Shown here: piece after piece, positions 1 through 9,800 of the stretch | Position numbering within the stretch: position 1 is the first letter of the stretch | Layout of the letters: each line of letters starts with the position of its first letter | Origin: Lumbricus rubellus | Lineage: Eukaryota > Annelida > Clitellata > Crassiclitellata > Lumbricidae | DNA length: 64,000 nucleotides | NCBI GenBank assembly: GCA_945859605.1 | Contig: OX243814.1 | Span: 22,623,345-22,687,344 of the forward strand | Direction: 5' to 3' | The notes under the pieces: generated by a model | The model's database searches: none | The model's input: the letters and a program-made list of their open reading frames with translations, nothing else | Told to the model about the DNA's origin: nothing | Translations under genes and position numbers: made by a program

Positions 1-100
1 TTAATTTGATGGTCTTATTTGAACCGGGACAAATTGGTAGAGGAGTGAGGCAGGGGTGTCCGTTGTCACAATTGCTGTTTAATATATACATAGAAGAGTT
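1..100 (+). mobile_element. RTE-like LINE, first piece (reverse transcriptase motif B)
   Basis: Bases 26-98 encode GQIGRGVRQGCPLSQLLFNI and YIEE, the RQGCPLS reverse transcriptase motif of RTE-type LINEs. The frame is cut at GAAGAGTT (93-100), where a hAT element is inserted, and resumes at 2591. Further pieces are 2591-3018 and 6654-6744. The element enters from outside the window. Confidence 0.8.
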
Positions 101-2590
101 CAGTGGCGTCTAACCCCCCCCACACTTGGAGTGGGAGAACCAACCCCCCCATTTTCGCCGACTTCAATAATTTTATGAGAATCTATTCATACATTACGTA
201 TACGCACGGAGGGGAAGGATCACTGGATTTAGGCGATTTGCGTACAGGGGGGGGGGCTCGGCAGAATGTGCGTACGCCAATTAAATGTCTGATTAAGACG
301 TATACATGCATTAATAGGATAGGGGTGTCAACAAAATGCACGGATGCGCGTGGGGAGGGATCGAAAATACGATTGTTTATATGTATGGCCATTGTAAGAG
401 ACTGCAATTGACCGATAGCGTGTCATAATAATTTATTGCCTACCTTTTAATTTCTGGGATGAACTTCAAACGCAAATGTTTGAGCAAAGAACATGCATGG
501 GCAGAGTTTATCAGGTGTAGGGGGGCTAAGCCCCCAAGAAGGTTCAGATTCAGCTTTTTTACCATGAAAATTATCTCTTTTTCCGGGCTTAGCCCCCCCC
601 CCCCCCCAAGAAGGCATTAGCCCCCCCCCAAGAACGGAAACCAAACTCCGCCCGTGAGAACAAGGAATTTAGGAGTGCTCATCTTGGCCTAAGCAAAATC
701 AAGACGCAATATATGACTCAGCTCTACCTATGGCCAAATACATGTAGGCCTAAAATGGTATGCTTAACAGGCAAGTAGAAACGTTGTATACTGTGTATAG
801 CCTAGGCTAATTATAAATTATCAAAACTCACCATTGCAAAATATCCTGTTGCTGCAGTAATCGAAATGAAATATTGCGATTAAACACAGACGGAGACTTA
901 ATTGGTCCTGGGTTTTTTGGGGGGAGGTGCAAACGAGCAGCCGAAGGACGATCGCCAAAGCGGGAGGGGTTTGGAACTTTGGGAGGATGTTCCCTTCCCT
1001 AATGTTGAAAATGGTTTGAAATTCCACACTGCAATGGTAGGCTGTCATTTTAATGAAATTGTTCATCATTTCAGTGCTGATAGTCGTGGTTTGAGACTTC
1101 AAAACTGTCCCCTTTAATTATTATAATTTTTGACAATTCCACACTGTAATGGTAGGCTGTCATGTTAATGAAATTGCTCATTATTTTAGTGCTGATAGGC
1201 GTGGTTTGAGACTTCAAAACTGTCCCCTCCAATTATTATAATTTTTCAAATTTCCACACTGTAATAATAGGCTAACACTTGAAGCCGTCATGTCAAAAAG
1301 TTCTCATAATTTCATTGTTAAAAGAGATGGTTTAAGACTTCAATAAAGACATCGCCTACGGTACTCCTAGTTTTCTTTTAACTTAAGCTTATTTGAATTT
1401 CCATAGTGTCATGGTAAGATTTTTCATTTTTCAATGCTGATAGCCTAAAGCCATGGTTTAAGACTTTAGAGTGTTGACTTCCAATTGTATGCAATTTTTG
1501 GATTTGCACATTGTAGCCGTAGGCCTAGCCTTTTAAGCTGTCATGATTTCAGTGCTCATACATGTAGGGCCTAGATGTGGTTTAAGACTTGAATAAATGT
1601 CCCATTGTTCAATTTTTTTATTTGTAAAATGTTATGGTAGCTTTTAAGCTGCTATCTTATACGAATTCTCATTACAGATAAATAGTGGATAACACTGTAC
1701 ATAGTAAATTATAATATTTAAGAAATATTTCTTAAACATTGGGACGATATAAGCATCTCCGTTCCTCCCCCTCTTTAAGTCTCCGTCCATGCGCTAAGAA
1801 GCTCGAAATTAAGAATTCGAATTCTCCACAGAAATTCTCTGTGTAGGCAAACCTTTACCTGTTGAAAACTCCTGCTGATGTCGATGCAACTCTTCGCGAA
1901 ATAAGAAAAATTGACACATAAACAGTCAAATTCGGTTGTCTATAGTAGGCTATAATGACTATCATCTCGCTTCTAGCACTTTACGGCTGCATCTCTAGCA
2001 TGGAAAGACTCTGTTTACATGTATGCCTACATCAGACCTGTTCTTATCCATTTCAGCGATCTGCTGGCTGGGAATCTAATACGAAACATCTGTTATTAGC
2101 TTAATTAGGCTTAGGCTACTTTTACAGAAGGGACCACTGTCCGTCGTATCAGGAGACTGAGGCAAGCTGCACTTGCACAGCAAGTGTCTAACGGGTCGTT
2201 TGATTCTTGCTGCGCGACCGTCGCATCATTAATTTTGTTCCCTTCATCACCTACCGTGGCGCGGGCTTTGGCTTGAATCCGTCAGTAAGCATGACAGGTG
2301 ATAAGAGGTCAATTCCGAATGACTGTGATCCACCCTTGTATGCCAGACCCTGACTGACACTAATGTCTATGAGTTGTTGTACTCCCTACCAAATATGTGA
2401 CTTCAAGCGAACCGTGGTTTCGTTAGTTCGAGGCAACATGTGTTTTCGACAATAATTTTCGTATTCCAGGCCTTTATTTAATAGGAATTCAGCAAACCCC
2501 CCCAATTTAGACCCAAAAACGTCAAACCCTCCCACTTTCAGAAGTCATGGGAGAACGTTCTCCCAACCCCCCCATTGGTAGACGCCACTG
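101..2590. mobile_element. hAT-type DNA transposon, non-autonomous, family A
   Basis: The ends are perfect 12-base inverted repeats, CAGTGGCGTCTA at 101-112 and its complement at 2579-2590. They are flanked by the identical 8-base duplication GAAGAGTT (93-100 and 2591-2598). An 8-base duplication with CAGTGGCG-type ends is the hAT signature. Poly-C/G tracts and GGGAGAAC-like words recur just inside both ends. No transposase frame is visible in the 2.49 kb. It carries a degenerate tandem array at 1021-1660. Confidence 0.85.
1021..1660. repeat. Degenerate tandem repeat, about 115-base unit, six copies
   Basis: Units begin with TTCCACACTGTAATGGTAGG-like words at about 1021, 1136, 1251, 1398, 1503 and 1620. 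Each continues with CATTTCAGTGCTGATAG and GTGGTTTGAGACTTCAA-like words. The first two units are nearly identical and later ones increasingly diverged. The array lies inside the hAT element. Confidence 0.75.
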
Positions 2591-3018
2591 GAAGAGTTAA
2601 TAAGATAGGGCAGTTGATGGTACAGAAAAAGGAATAAAAGTAGGAGGAAAACTGATAAGAGCTTTAACCCTTTGAACCCGGCTGGCCGGTTTTCCGGCCC
2701 GTTATCCATAGAGTTACGGGAGCTCCGGGTTCAAAGGGTTAAGGTTTGCTGACGATCAAGCGATGCTGGCACGAAATGAAAAGGATCTGCAGCGAATGAT
2801 GGATCGACTATATGCGACCTCTGAAGAATACAGCATGAAAATAAACATAAAAAGACAAAAGTTGAGGATCAGCAAGGAAAAGAAAACAACTATATGTATA
2901 AAAATAGATGGAGAAGAAATGGAGCAAGTAAAGGAATTCTGCTACTTGGGAAGCTTAATATCAAGCGACGCCAAATTCATAAAGAGATAAAGAGGAGAAT
3001 AGCAATGTGTAAAGAAGC
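2591..3018 (+). mobile_element. RTE-like LINE, second piece
   Basis: Continues the LINE after the hAT insertion. From 2743 the DNA closely matches the sibling copy at 52004-52280: KEFCYLGSLISSDAK and neighbouring residues are shared, with a frameshift near AAAAAGACAAAAG. A 71-base MITE sits at 2668-2738. The copy stops at AAGAAGC (3012-3018), where another LINE is inserted. Confidence 0.85.
2668..2738. mobile_element. 71-base piggyBac-type MITE
   Basis: TTAA at 2664-2667 and 2739-2742 flank inverted repeats CCCTTTGAACCCGG and CCGGGTTCAAAGGG. TTAA duplications and CCC-starting ends are diagnostic of piggyBac. The sibling LINE copy near 52004 reads GCTTTAAGGTTTGCTG with a single TTAA, so it is the empty site. 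The centre is GC-rich and could fold into a hairpin. Confidence 0.88.
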
Positions 3019-6000
3019 GAGATGACGTAACAACAGTCAGTCGATGGATTTTTCTACCTTATGATTTAAATTCTTTACAAGTAACGCAAGCTCGTTAGAA
3101 CACGTTTTTTACACCGTTGTTTTCCTTTCAATGCCAAGATCTGGAATATACATGCATTTTCTAAAACTGTACACGGAATTTTGCGAGTTTTTGATTTGAA
3201 GAGGGTAACGTACATCTACAGAAACTCAGAATATGATTTCATAATCTTAACCGCGAGCCGTTATAGCTTAACGCAACGTCACAATGCGCGTTGCCTAGCA
3301 ACAAAGTAAAGACGTTCGTGTTTACATTATTTTCGTACAATATTTTCTTTCCTTGAATCCACGTCTCATCTCTCTCACTCCTGGGCATGACTTTAAACTG
3401 CAGCCGGTTATGGGTTAACCTGAAAATCTAGGACCGCGGGCAGCAGCGTGGTTCTTATCGGTTGTTGGCGGATGAGGAGCCCAGATGCACTCAACGGCAA
3501 TCACCGAGCGTATGATTAGGCGCATGCCGGGTCCAACCTGGTAAAACGGCTAATCAACTGCGTGACCAGCAAGAGAATGGGATGCTCAGCTGGTTATAAA
3601 CCTCTCCCACACAACATGAATGGATCACAATGAAAACAAAGATATACTGGCTCGGACGTCGCCCAGGATAAAAAGGCCCGCGACACCCACCGTAAGAGTC
3701 AGGATGGGTGCCGATAAATGTGCTACTGACTCAACGTCATCACCGATGAAGACGAAAACGACCGATGGAACAAGGAAGCATCTAAATGGCAGACATCGCG
3801 TTATGATTGGACAATGGAACGTGAGAGGACTCAACGCACTAGGCAAGCTGTCGATGCTTGGGAACGAAATGGAGAGGCAAGGCATCAGTATATGTGGACT
3901 GTCAGAAACCAAGTGGTCGGGTAGTGGACATTTTAAGACGTTGGATGGTCACACCGTGCTCTACTCAGGTACATCTGGACGGGAACATCATGGAGTGGCG
4001 ATCTGGATAAACAAGAACACCTCCTCATGCTTAGTATCATACAACACAATCAGCAACAGAATAATATCGTCCACGTTTGCATCTAAACCGAGAGACATGA
4101 CAATAATTCAGTGTTACGCGCCAACTGCTGACAAACAAGACGAAGAAATCGAACAATTCTACCGAGACCTGGATCGCGCACTCTCAGAGGTTCCCAAGCG
4201 GAACATACTTCTGATCACAGGAGATTTCAACGCCAGAGTAGGAGAAGACGCAACTGAGACCGACGTCCTTGGGAAATATGGCCACGGGAATCGAAACGAT
4301 AGAGGACAGACTTTGGTGGATTTCTGCGCGGAACATGGACTGGTTATCACCAATACTCTCTTCCGTTTGCACAACAGATACAGATACACATGGACAAGTC
4401 CAAATGGACTCACTAGAACACAAATAGACTACATACTTATAAGCAAACAGTGGAAACAATCGGTCAACAATGCACGCGTATGCCTCAACGCAGATTGCGA
4501 TTCTGACCACAACCTGGTAAAACTGACGATGAAACTGAGATTTAAAAAGAAACGAGTGAATAAACCATTACTCTTGGATCTTGAGAAACTCAAAAATGGC
4601 CAGGTTGAGCAACAATACCAACTGGAAGTGACGAACAGATTCGAAGTATTGGAAGGAGTAGACGAATCGAGAACACCAGATGAATTATGGCGCCAACTTA
4701 AGGAAGTCACCTTGGCTGCTGCAAAGGCGACAATACTAAAGGAACGCCACAAACGCAAGAATTGGATTTCCAGCGACACTTTTGAATGGATTGGAAAGAA
4801 ACGCGAGGCCAAAACAAAATCTTCCACAAAATACAAAAAACTAAGAAGTGAGGTACAGAAAAGACTGCGACGGGATAAACAGGAAGAGCTTGAGACATTG
4901 TGTAGCGAATTAGAGGAAAACGCGAAAAAGGGTAATAGCAGACCAGTCTTTCAAACAGTGAAGCAGCTTACGGGATCGTTCGTCCCTCGTACCACGGCCA
5001 TCAGAGATGCATTAGGCAAGAAAATTGTCGAACCAGAGAGAGTGAATCAGAGATGGAAAGAATACTGCGAGGAACTATACATCGATGTAGATGAGCACGT
5101 AGAGATTGACATCCAGGAAAGGGAACCGCCACCGCTGAAGGAAGAGATCAGACGCGCAGTAATGAAGTCGGCGTCACGAAAGGCACCAGGTCCCGATGAC
5201 GTGGCAGCTGAATTACTGAGGTTTGGAGGAGAAATGACAGTGACCAAACTGCATGAGATATGTACGGAAGTGTGGAAGACCGGAGTATGGCCGGAAGAAT
5301 GGACTCAATCAACATTCATCCCACTTCCCAAGAAAGGTGACCCGCTCCAGTGTGACAATTACAGAACCATCGCACTGGTCTCGCACGCAAGCAAAATTTT
5401 GCTGCGCGTTATGCTAGACCGCATGCAAAACAAGCTCGAAATGGAGATTGCACAGGAACAAGCGGGCTTCAGACCTAAAAGAGGTACAAGAGACCAGATT
5501 GTGAACCTCAGGATTATAATAGAGAAAGCAAGAGAAAGAAATCAACCACTCTACCTTTGTTTCATTGACTTTACTAAGGCCTTTGATAGGGTCCGACACG
5601 ATCAGCTATGGCTAACCATGCTTGAAATGGGCTTTCCAACTCATCTAGTCCAGCTGCTAAGAAATTTGTACAGACAACAACAGGCAAATGTAAGAACAAA
5701 CGACCACACTTCAGCATGGTTCAAGGTTAGAAAAGGTGTTCGACAGGGCTGCAACCTCTCCCCATGTCTGTTTAACATTTTAGCAGAGCAAATTATGCGA
5801 AAGGCACTAACAGGTTTCGCCGGTGGATTCAGGATTGGCGGAAGAACCATCAATAACCTGAGATATGCTGACGATATTGTCCTACTGGCCACAACACCAG
5901 AAGAACTACAAGAACTCGTGAAACAAGTCGCAAGTGCTGCAGATGAATATGGAATGTCAATCAACGTAACTAAGACGAAAGTTATGACGACTACTGAGGA

Positions 6001-6653
6001 GGTGCTCAAAACGATGGTGGGTACGGGAAGACTAGAACAAGTGGATTCCTTTGTATATTTAGGGAGTAGGATATCAAAAGATGGGAATTGTGTGAATGAA
6101 GTTAAATCAAGACTAGCCATGGGAATGCTCGTCATGACCAAATTGACGAAAATTTGGAAGAATAAATCAATCGGCATCGTCACCAAATTGCGGTTGATGA
6201 AGGCTTTGGTGTGGCCAGTAGCGACGTATGGATGTGAAGCATGGACTCTGAAAAAGGATGAAGAAAAGCGAATTCAAGCATTTGAGAACAAGTGTATCAG
6301 AAAGCTGCTGAGAATTCCATGGACTAAAATGGTGACCAATGAACAGGTGTATGTGTCAGCGGGAGCCACAAGAGAACTATTGGCCCACACCAAAATTCGG
6401 AAACTTAGATATTTTGGTCATATCATGAGGCAACAAAACGGTAGCATCGAAAGCAGCATCATGACGGGTTTTGTGGAGGGGAACCGAGGACGAGGAAGGC
6501 CGAGGATATCTTGGATCGACAACGTCCTGAACTGGACAGGACTTGTAGGCTCTGACTTAATGAGCGCGACAAGGAACAGAAGACTCTGGGCATTAAAGGT
6601 CCATTCATGTAGCCAACCGTCGCGATGCGACGATGGCGACATGACATGACATG
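3019..6653 (+). mobile_element. Full-length RTE-like LINE with intact ORF
   Basis: A 3.6-kb insertion bounded by the 7-base duplication AAGAAGC (3012-3018 and 6654-6660). It splits the older RTE-like LINE, whose sequence resumes at 6661 with ATTCTTAAAAATGG. It has about 600 bases of 5' leader, one long ORF and a short ATGAC-type tandem tail (6640-6653) in place of poly-A, as is usual for the RTE clade. The ORF's stop codon lies within the tail repeat. It looks recently inserted. Confidence 0.85.
3620..6649 (+). CDS. LINE endonuclease/reverse transcriptase, intact, 1,009 aa
   Basis: A single uninterrupted ORF. The N-terminal third is an APE-type endonuclease: QWNVRGLN (near residue 65), SETKWSG, ITGDFNARVG, QIDYILI and DSDHNLV are its usual metal-binding and catalytic blocks. 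The reverse transcriptase follows: APGPDDVAAELL, FIDFTKAFD (motif A), RQGCNLSPCLFN (motif B) and YADD at residues 749-752 (motif C). The C-terminal part has YGCEAWT and GRGRPRISWIDN, common to RTE-like LINEs often annotated as craniofacial development protein 2-like. No stop or frameshift is present, so the protein may be functional. It nicks DNA and primes reverse transcription there. The assignment to RTE rather than a related clade is by pattern only. Confidence 0.9.
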   Translation: MDHNENKDILARTSPRIKRPATPTVRVRMGADKCATDSTSSPMKTKTTDGTRKHLNGRHRVMIGQWNVRGLNALGKLSMLGNEMERQGISICGLSETKWSGSGHFKTLDGHTVLYSGTSGREHHGVAIWINKNTSSCLVSYNTISNRIISSTFASKPRDMTIIQCYAPTADKQDEEIEQFYRDLDRALSEVPKRNILLITGDFNARVGEDATETDVLGKYGHGNRNDRGQTLVDFCAEHGLVITNTLFRLHNRYRYTWTSPNGLTRTQIDYILISKQWKQSVNNARVCLNADCDSDHNLVKLTMKLRFKKKRVNKPLLLDLEKLKNGQVEQQYQLEVTNRFEVLEGVDESRTPDELWRQLKEVTLAAAKATILKERHKRKNWISSDTFEWIGKKREAKTKSSTKYKKLRSEVQKRLRRDKQEELETLCSELEENAKKGNSRPVFQTVKQLTGSFVPRTTAIRDALGKKIVEPERVNQRWKEYCEELYIDVDEHVEIDIQEREPPPLKEEIRRAVMKSASRKAPGPDDVAAELLRFGGEMTVTKLHEICTEVWKTGVWPEEWTQSTFIPLPKKGDPLQCDNYRTIALVSHASKILLRVMLDRMQNKLEMEIAQEQAGFRPKRGTRDQIVNLRIIIEKARERNQPLYLCFIDFTKAFDRVRHDQLWLTMLEMGFPTHLVQLLRNLYRQQQANVRTNDHTSAWFKVRKGVRQGCNLSPCLFNILAEQIMRKALTGFAGGFRIGGRTINNLRYADDIVLLATTPEELQELVKQVASAADEYGMSINVTKTKVMTTTEEVLKTMVGTGRLEQVDSFVYLGSRISKDGNCVNEVKSRLAMGMLVMTKLTKIWKNKSIGIVTKLRLMKALVWPVATYGCEAWTLKKDEEKRIQAFENKCIRKLLRIPWTKMVTNEQVYVSAGATRELLAHTKIRKLRYFGHIMRQQNGSIESSIMTGFVEGNRGRGRPRISWIDNVLNWTGLVGSDLMSATRNRRLWALKVHSCSQPSRCDDGDMT

Positions 6654-6744
6654 AAGAAGCATTCTTAAAAATGGAAGAATTGCTAAGAGGAGGGCTAAAT
6701 AGAAATCCTAAGAATAGAATGGTCAAAACGTTGATATGGAGTGT
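6654..6744 (+). mobile_element. RTE-like LINE, third piece
   Basis: GAAGCATTCTTAAAAATGG through GTTGATATGGAGTGT matches 52282-52375 of the sibling copy. It continues directly from the piece ending at 3018. Homology ends at 6744, after which host intron sequence starts. Confidence 0.8.
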
Positions 6745-6821
6745 TCCACGGGCACCGGCCAGGGGTTTCCGCAGTAGTTTCACAGCTGGAAACGTGGGCA
6801 ATTTAAAGATTCCCATTTGAG

Positions 6822-6882
6822 CTTGGTGTAAACGTCAATTGTGAAGTGCCAGTGCCATTATTGAAACACGCTATACAAAGCT
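6822..6882 (+). CDS. RTTN: Rotatin exon 1 of window (tentative)
   Basis: The frame encodes LGVNVNCEVPVPLLKHAIQS and ends with one spare base that joins to exon 2. It lines up without gaps with the human segment preceding the LLLFDE motif (shared LL and I-x-H spacing across the junction). The acceptor is either at 6822 or at 6809; an in-frame stop at 6804 blocks anything further upstream. The donor (AGCT/GTGGCA) is weak and the next intron is only 197 bases, so this exon is less certain than the others. It starts about 80 bases after the end of the interrupted RTE-like LINE. Confidence 0.45.
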
Positions 6883-9800
6883 GTGGCATACCATACAGGA
6901 AAGTCTATCCATACATCTGCTGATAACTTGTAATGTATTAATTACTTAATGATCAATTAATATTTATCACTCATAAGTCTCACATGCTATGAATTTCTGT
7001 CATGCTTTTCTCTCAATGCATCCGTTTATAGCATAGAATGTACGTGTTGCACACAACTGTGAATCTGTAAAATTTCTAGGTGGAATTATTCACAAGAAGG
7101 ATGAACTGTGTCAACGAGATGTCTCAGAGTTATTTGCGTTTCTACTGTTTGATGAACTATCTTCAGCCGAAAACTGGTATTGATCAGCCTTTCTAAGAAT
7201 GCCACGTTAAATGTGTGCTTTCTTTAAAAAAATTGCATGTTTTAATATTATTTTCAAATTGATATGTGACATTGTTAGGCCTATCTTGGTTTAAAGTTAA
7301 TTAAGGTTGAAGATTATTTGCTAACTGCAGTGTGTTGAAGAAATAAAACATAGATACCCAGTAATCTCGATTGACATTGCTGGGTATGACCGATTAACAT
7401 ATTTTTAGGACTAAAAGTCACTCTTTTATAAATATGTAAGTTTATTCTTGATTATTGAAATTTGAGGCATCTCTATTTTTTACGCCAACAGGCAGCCAGT
7501 CTTCACAATCACGAGTGCATGTTTTTTATATTTTGCTAAAATAATGGCTCATAAAAATTTATGAAATTTCAATATGTCAAAATTATTTTTCAAACGAAAA
7601 TTAATGAAAATTGGGAACTTTATTTGCTAGTTTTTTTAAAATTCGGATTTGGTTGGTTAACCCCTTTAGCGTGCAGCCTGAGTTAACTCGGGCTTGGATG
7701 GTAATTAGCACTAAGTAGGCATGATCTTGTACAAATGCGGGATATTGTCAGAAGACAATAGCTGTTGAGCAGAGGGAGTCACAGTGCATGCAGTTGTACC
7801 CAGGTCTTGTTACGTCATCACTGGCGGCTGCTTGTCGCCCGGCATCGCCCCCACCCCCATTGTAGTTCAAAATAGCAGGTCGTAAAGGTGGTTGTCATTG
7901 GAGGAATAGCATGTCTACTATGCGAAGTAGGTGGTTGTATCTGAATTTCCTAACAGCTACAGTGGGTACAATGGCAAGTGACAGTGGGGGCGAACAGAAA
8001 ACTGTAGATTTTATAAACAATTTCTTCCTTTGAACGTCTATTTATATACAAGGTGTCAGGTCAGTAACTGCAAAACTGTGAACGTGCATTCTGGCCACAT
8101 CCTTTCTTATAGATATAGATAGCTTTCAGAAAAGGTAAAAATTACCTTGAAGCAAACTTCTCAAACATGTCTAGTCTACGTATCTGCTTAACATTCTGTC
8201 GCTGAATGAATCGGGCCGTTAACTTGTGCGGCCCGCGAACTCACGTATGGCTCCTCCTTTTCCCTTGTGGCATTTGGGTTTGAGACATTTGGAATAGGTA
8301 AAAGAAATGTAATGTGGTAGCTCAATTCGGTAGGACATTAGCAAAGAGACAAAGATAGTGAAGTGCTTTGAATATGTTGGTGGGTTTAGGTCAGTGGTCT
8401 CAAATTCAAGTCATCATGTGGACCATATTTGAAAATTTGCAAGGCTCGCGGGCTGCAACATGAAAATATATTATGCACAAGAAACTTTTGACATTACAGG
8501 CTATTTACAACATACACCTAATACTGTAATAATGACATTATCCGGTAAAATTTAGGTAATATTATATTTCCGTATTACTATAAGCTTATTATGGAACTAC
8601 ATACAAAATATAAACTCAAAGTCACAATGATATGAAGTGCATCAATAGCACATTATTTTTGTAATACCTCAAACTAAAGGTTGCGTTATATTTTTGCATC
8701 GTAAAAAAACAGTGGGTGGAGTCACTTAAAATTAAATAACTTTTGTTCTTATTGAAATATTTTGGTGAAATTTGGCCATTGTATGTAAATCTGATTTGCA
8801 TTTAAACCTGCAAAATTTTATGGATAAAATTCTTACTTCTGGCCAAGAAATTGTCAAAAAAACTTTGGGGTCTTTTTATTGCCCACCCTATAGGTCTTTT
8901 ATTTAGATTGTCTCTGACGCATCTATCAATCAATCAATCAGAATTTATATAGTACCCCTTCAAGGTACCTACTCAGAGGCGCTCCCGGCCGAGATCAAGC
9001 GAAAAATATATTTAGTTGCAGAATGATTTGTTCACAGTCGAAAAACCATGAAAATGTCACATTGCCTCGATCATCGAGTACAAGTCTTTTAGCTGAACCC
9101 CCGATGCTGAGAATGTAATCGACTTCCGCTCTCTCTCTCCGCAGCTCAAATTCACTGCATTCTTTCAAGAAGCACCTCAAAACTAACTATTTCTCATCGA
9201 CTTTGAATACATCGATATCTGGATCTTCCTCTTGCAAGTGACTATCCAGGTGTTAAGAATTTACTCATTTATTGTAATAATGCATTCATGAAGTGTCCCC
9301 CAAATACCATGGACCGTTACAAAAGTAAATGAATGGGTGCTTTGAGACTGCTGGTGTTGAGAGGAATGTTATCAGATCTGTGAAGGAAAGGAAGGTGGCA
9401 TGCTATGGGCAGATCATGAGAAAAGAAGGGACTTGCTTGGAGAAGGAGATAATTAATTAAAAGGCTAAACACCAGGGTCACATGAACATTGAACAAGGTA
9501 GACCAAAACCAAATTGGATGGACAACATGAGAACCGTGGACTGAACTCTCAAACAGCGAAACTGATAGAGAGAGTCGAGAACGGAGAGCAAAAGAGACAA
9601 ATTGTGCTTGATGGTTGAGACAAAGCAATCGAACCCCTTGGACCTGTAAATATGTGCGCGTCTGAATACAGACGCTAGTGCTTTGTTTCGTCTCTAACTG
9701 AATGAGGTAACTTGGTAAAAAAGTTGTGTGTAGTGGACAGTGATTTCTGTCACGAATTGCCTTTGACTGAACTGTAGGCCCATGCACGTAGAACCATGGC

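Noticed and set aside
8394..8460. CAGTGGTCTCAAA start as a further hAT element
   Set aside because: It looks like a hAT end, but no opposite end or 8-base duplication was found nearby.
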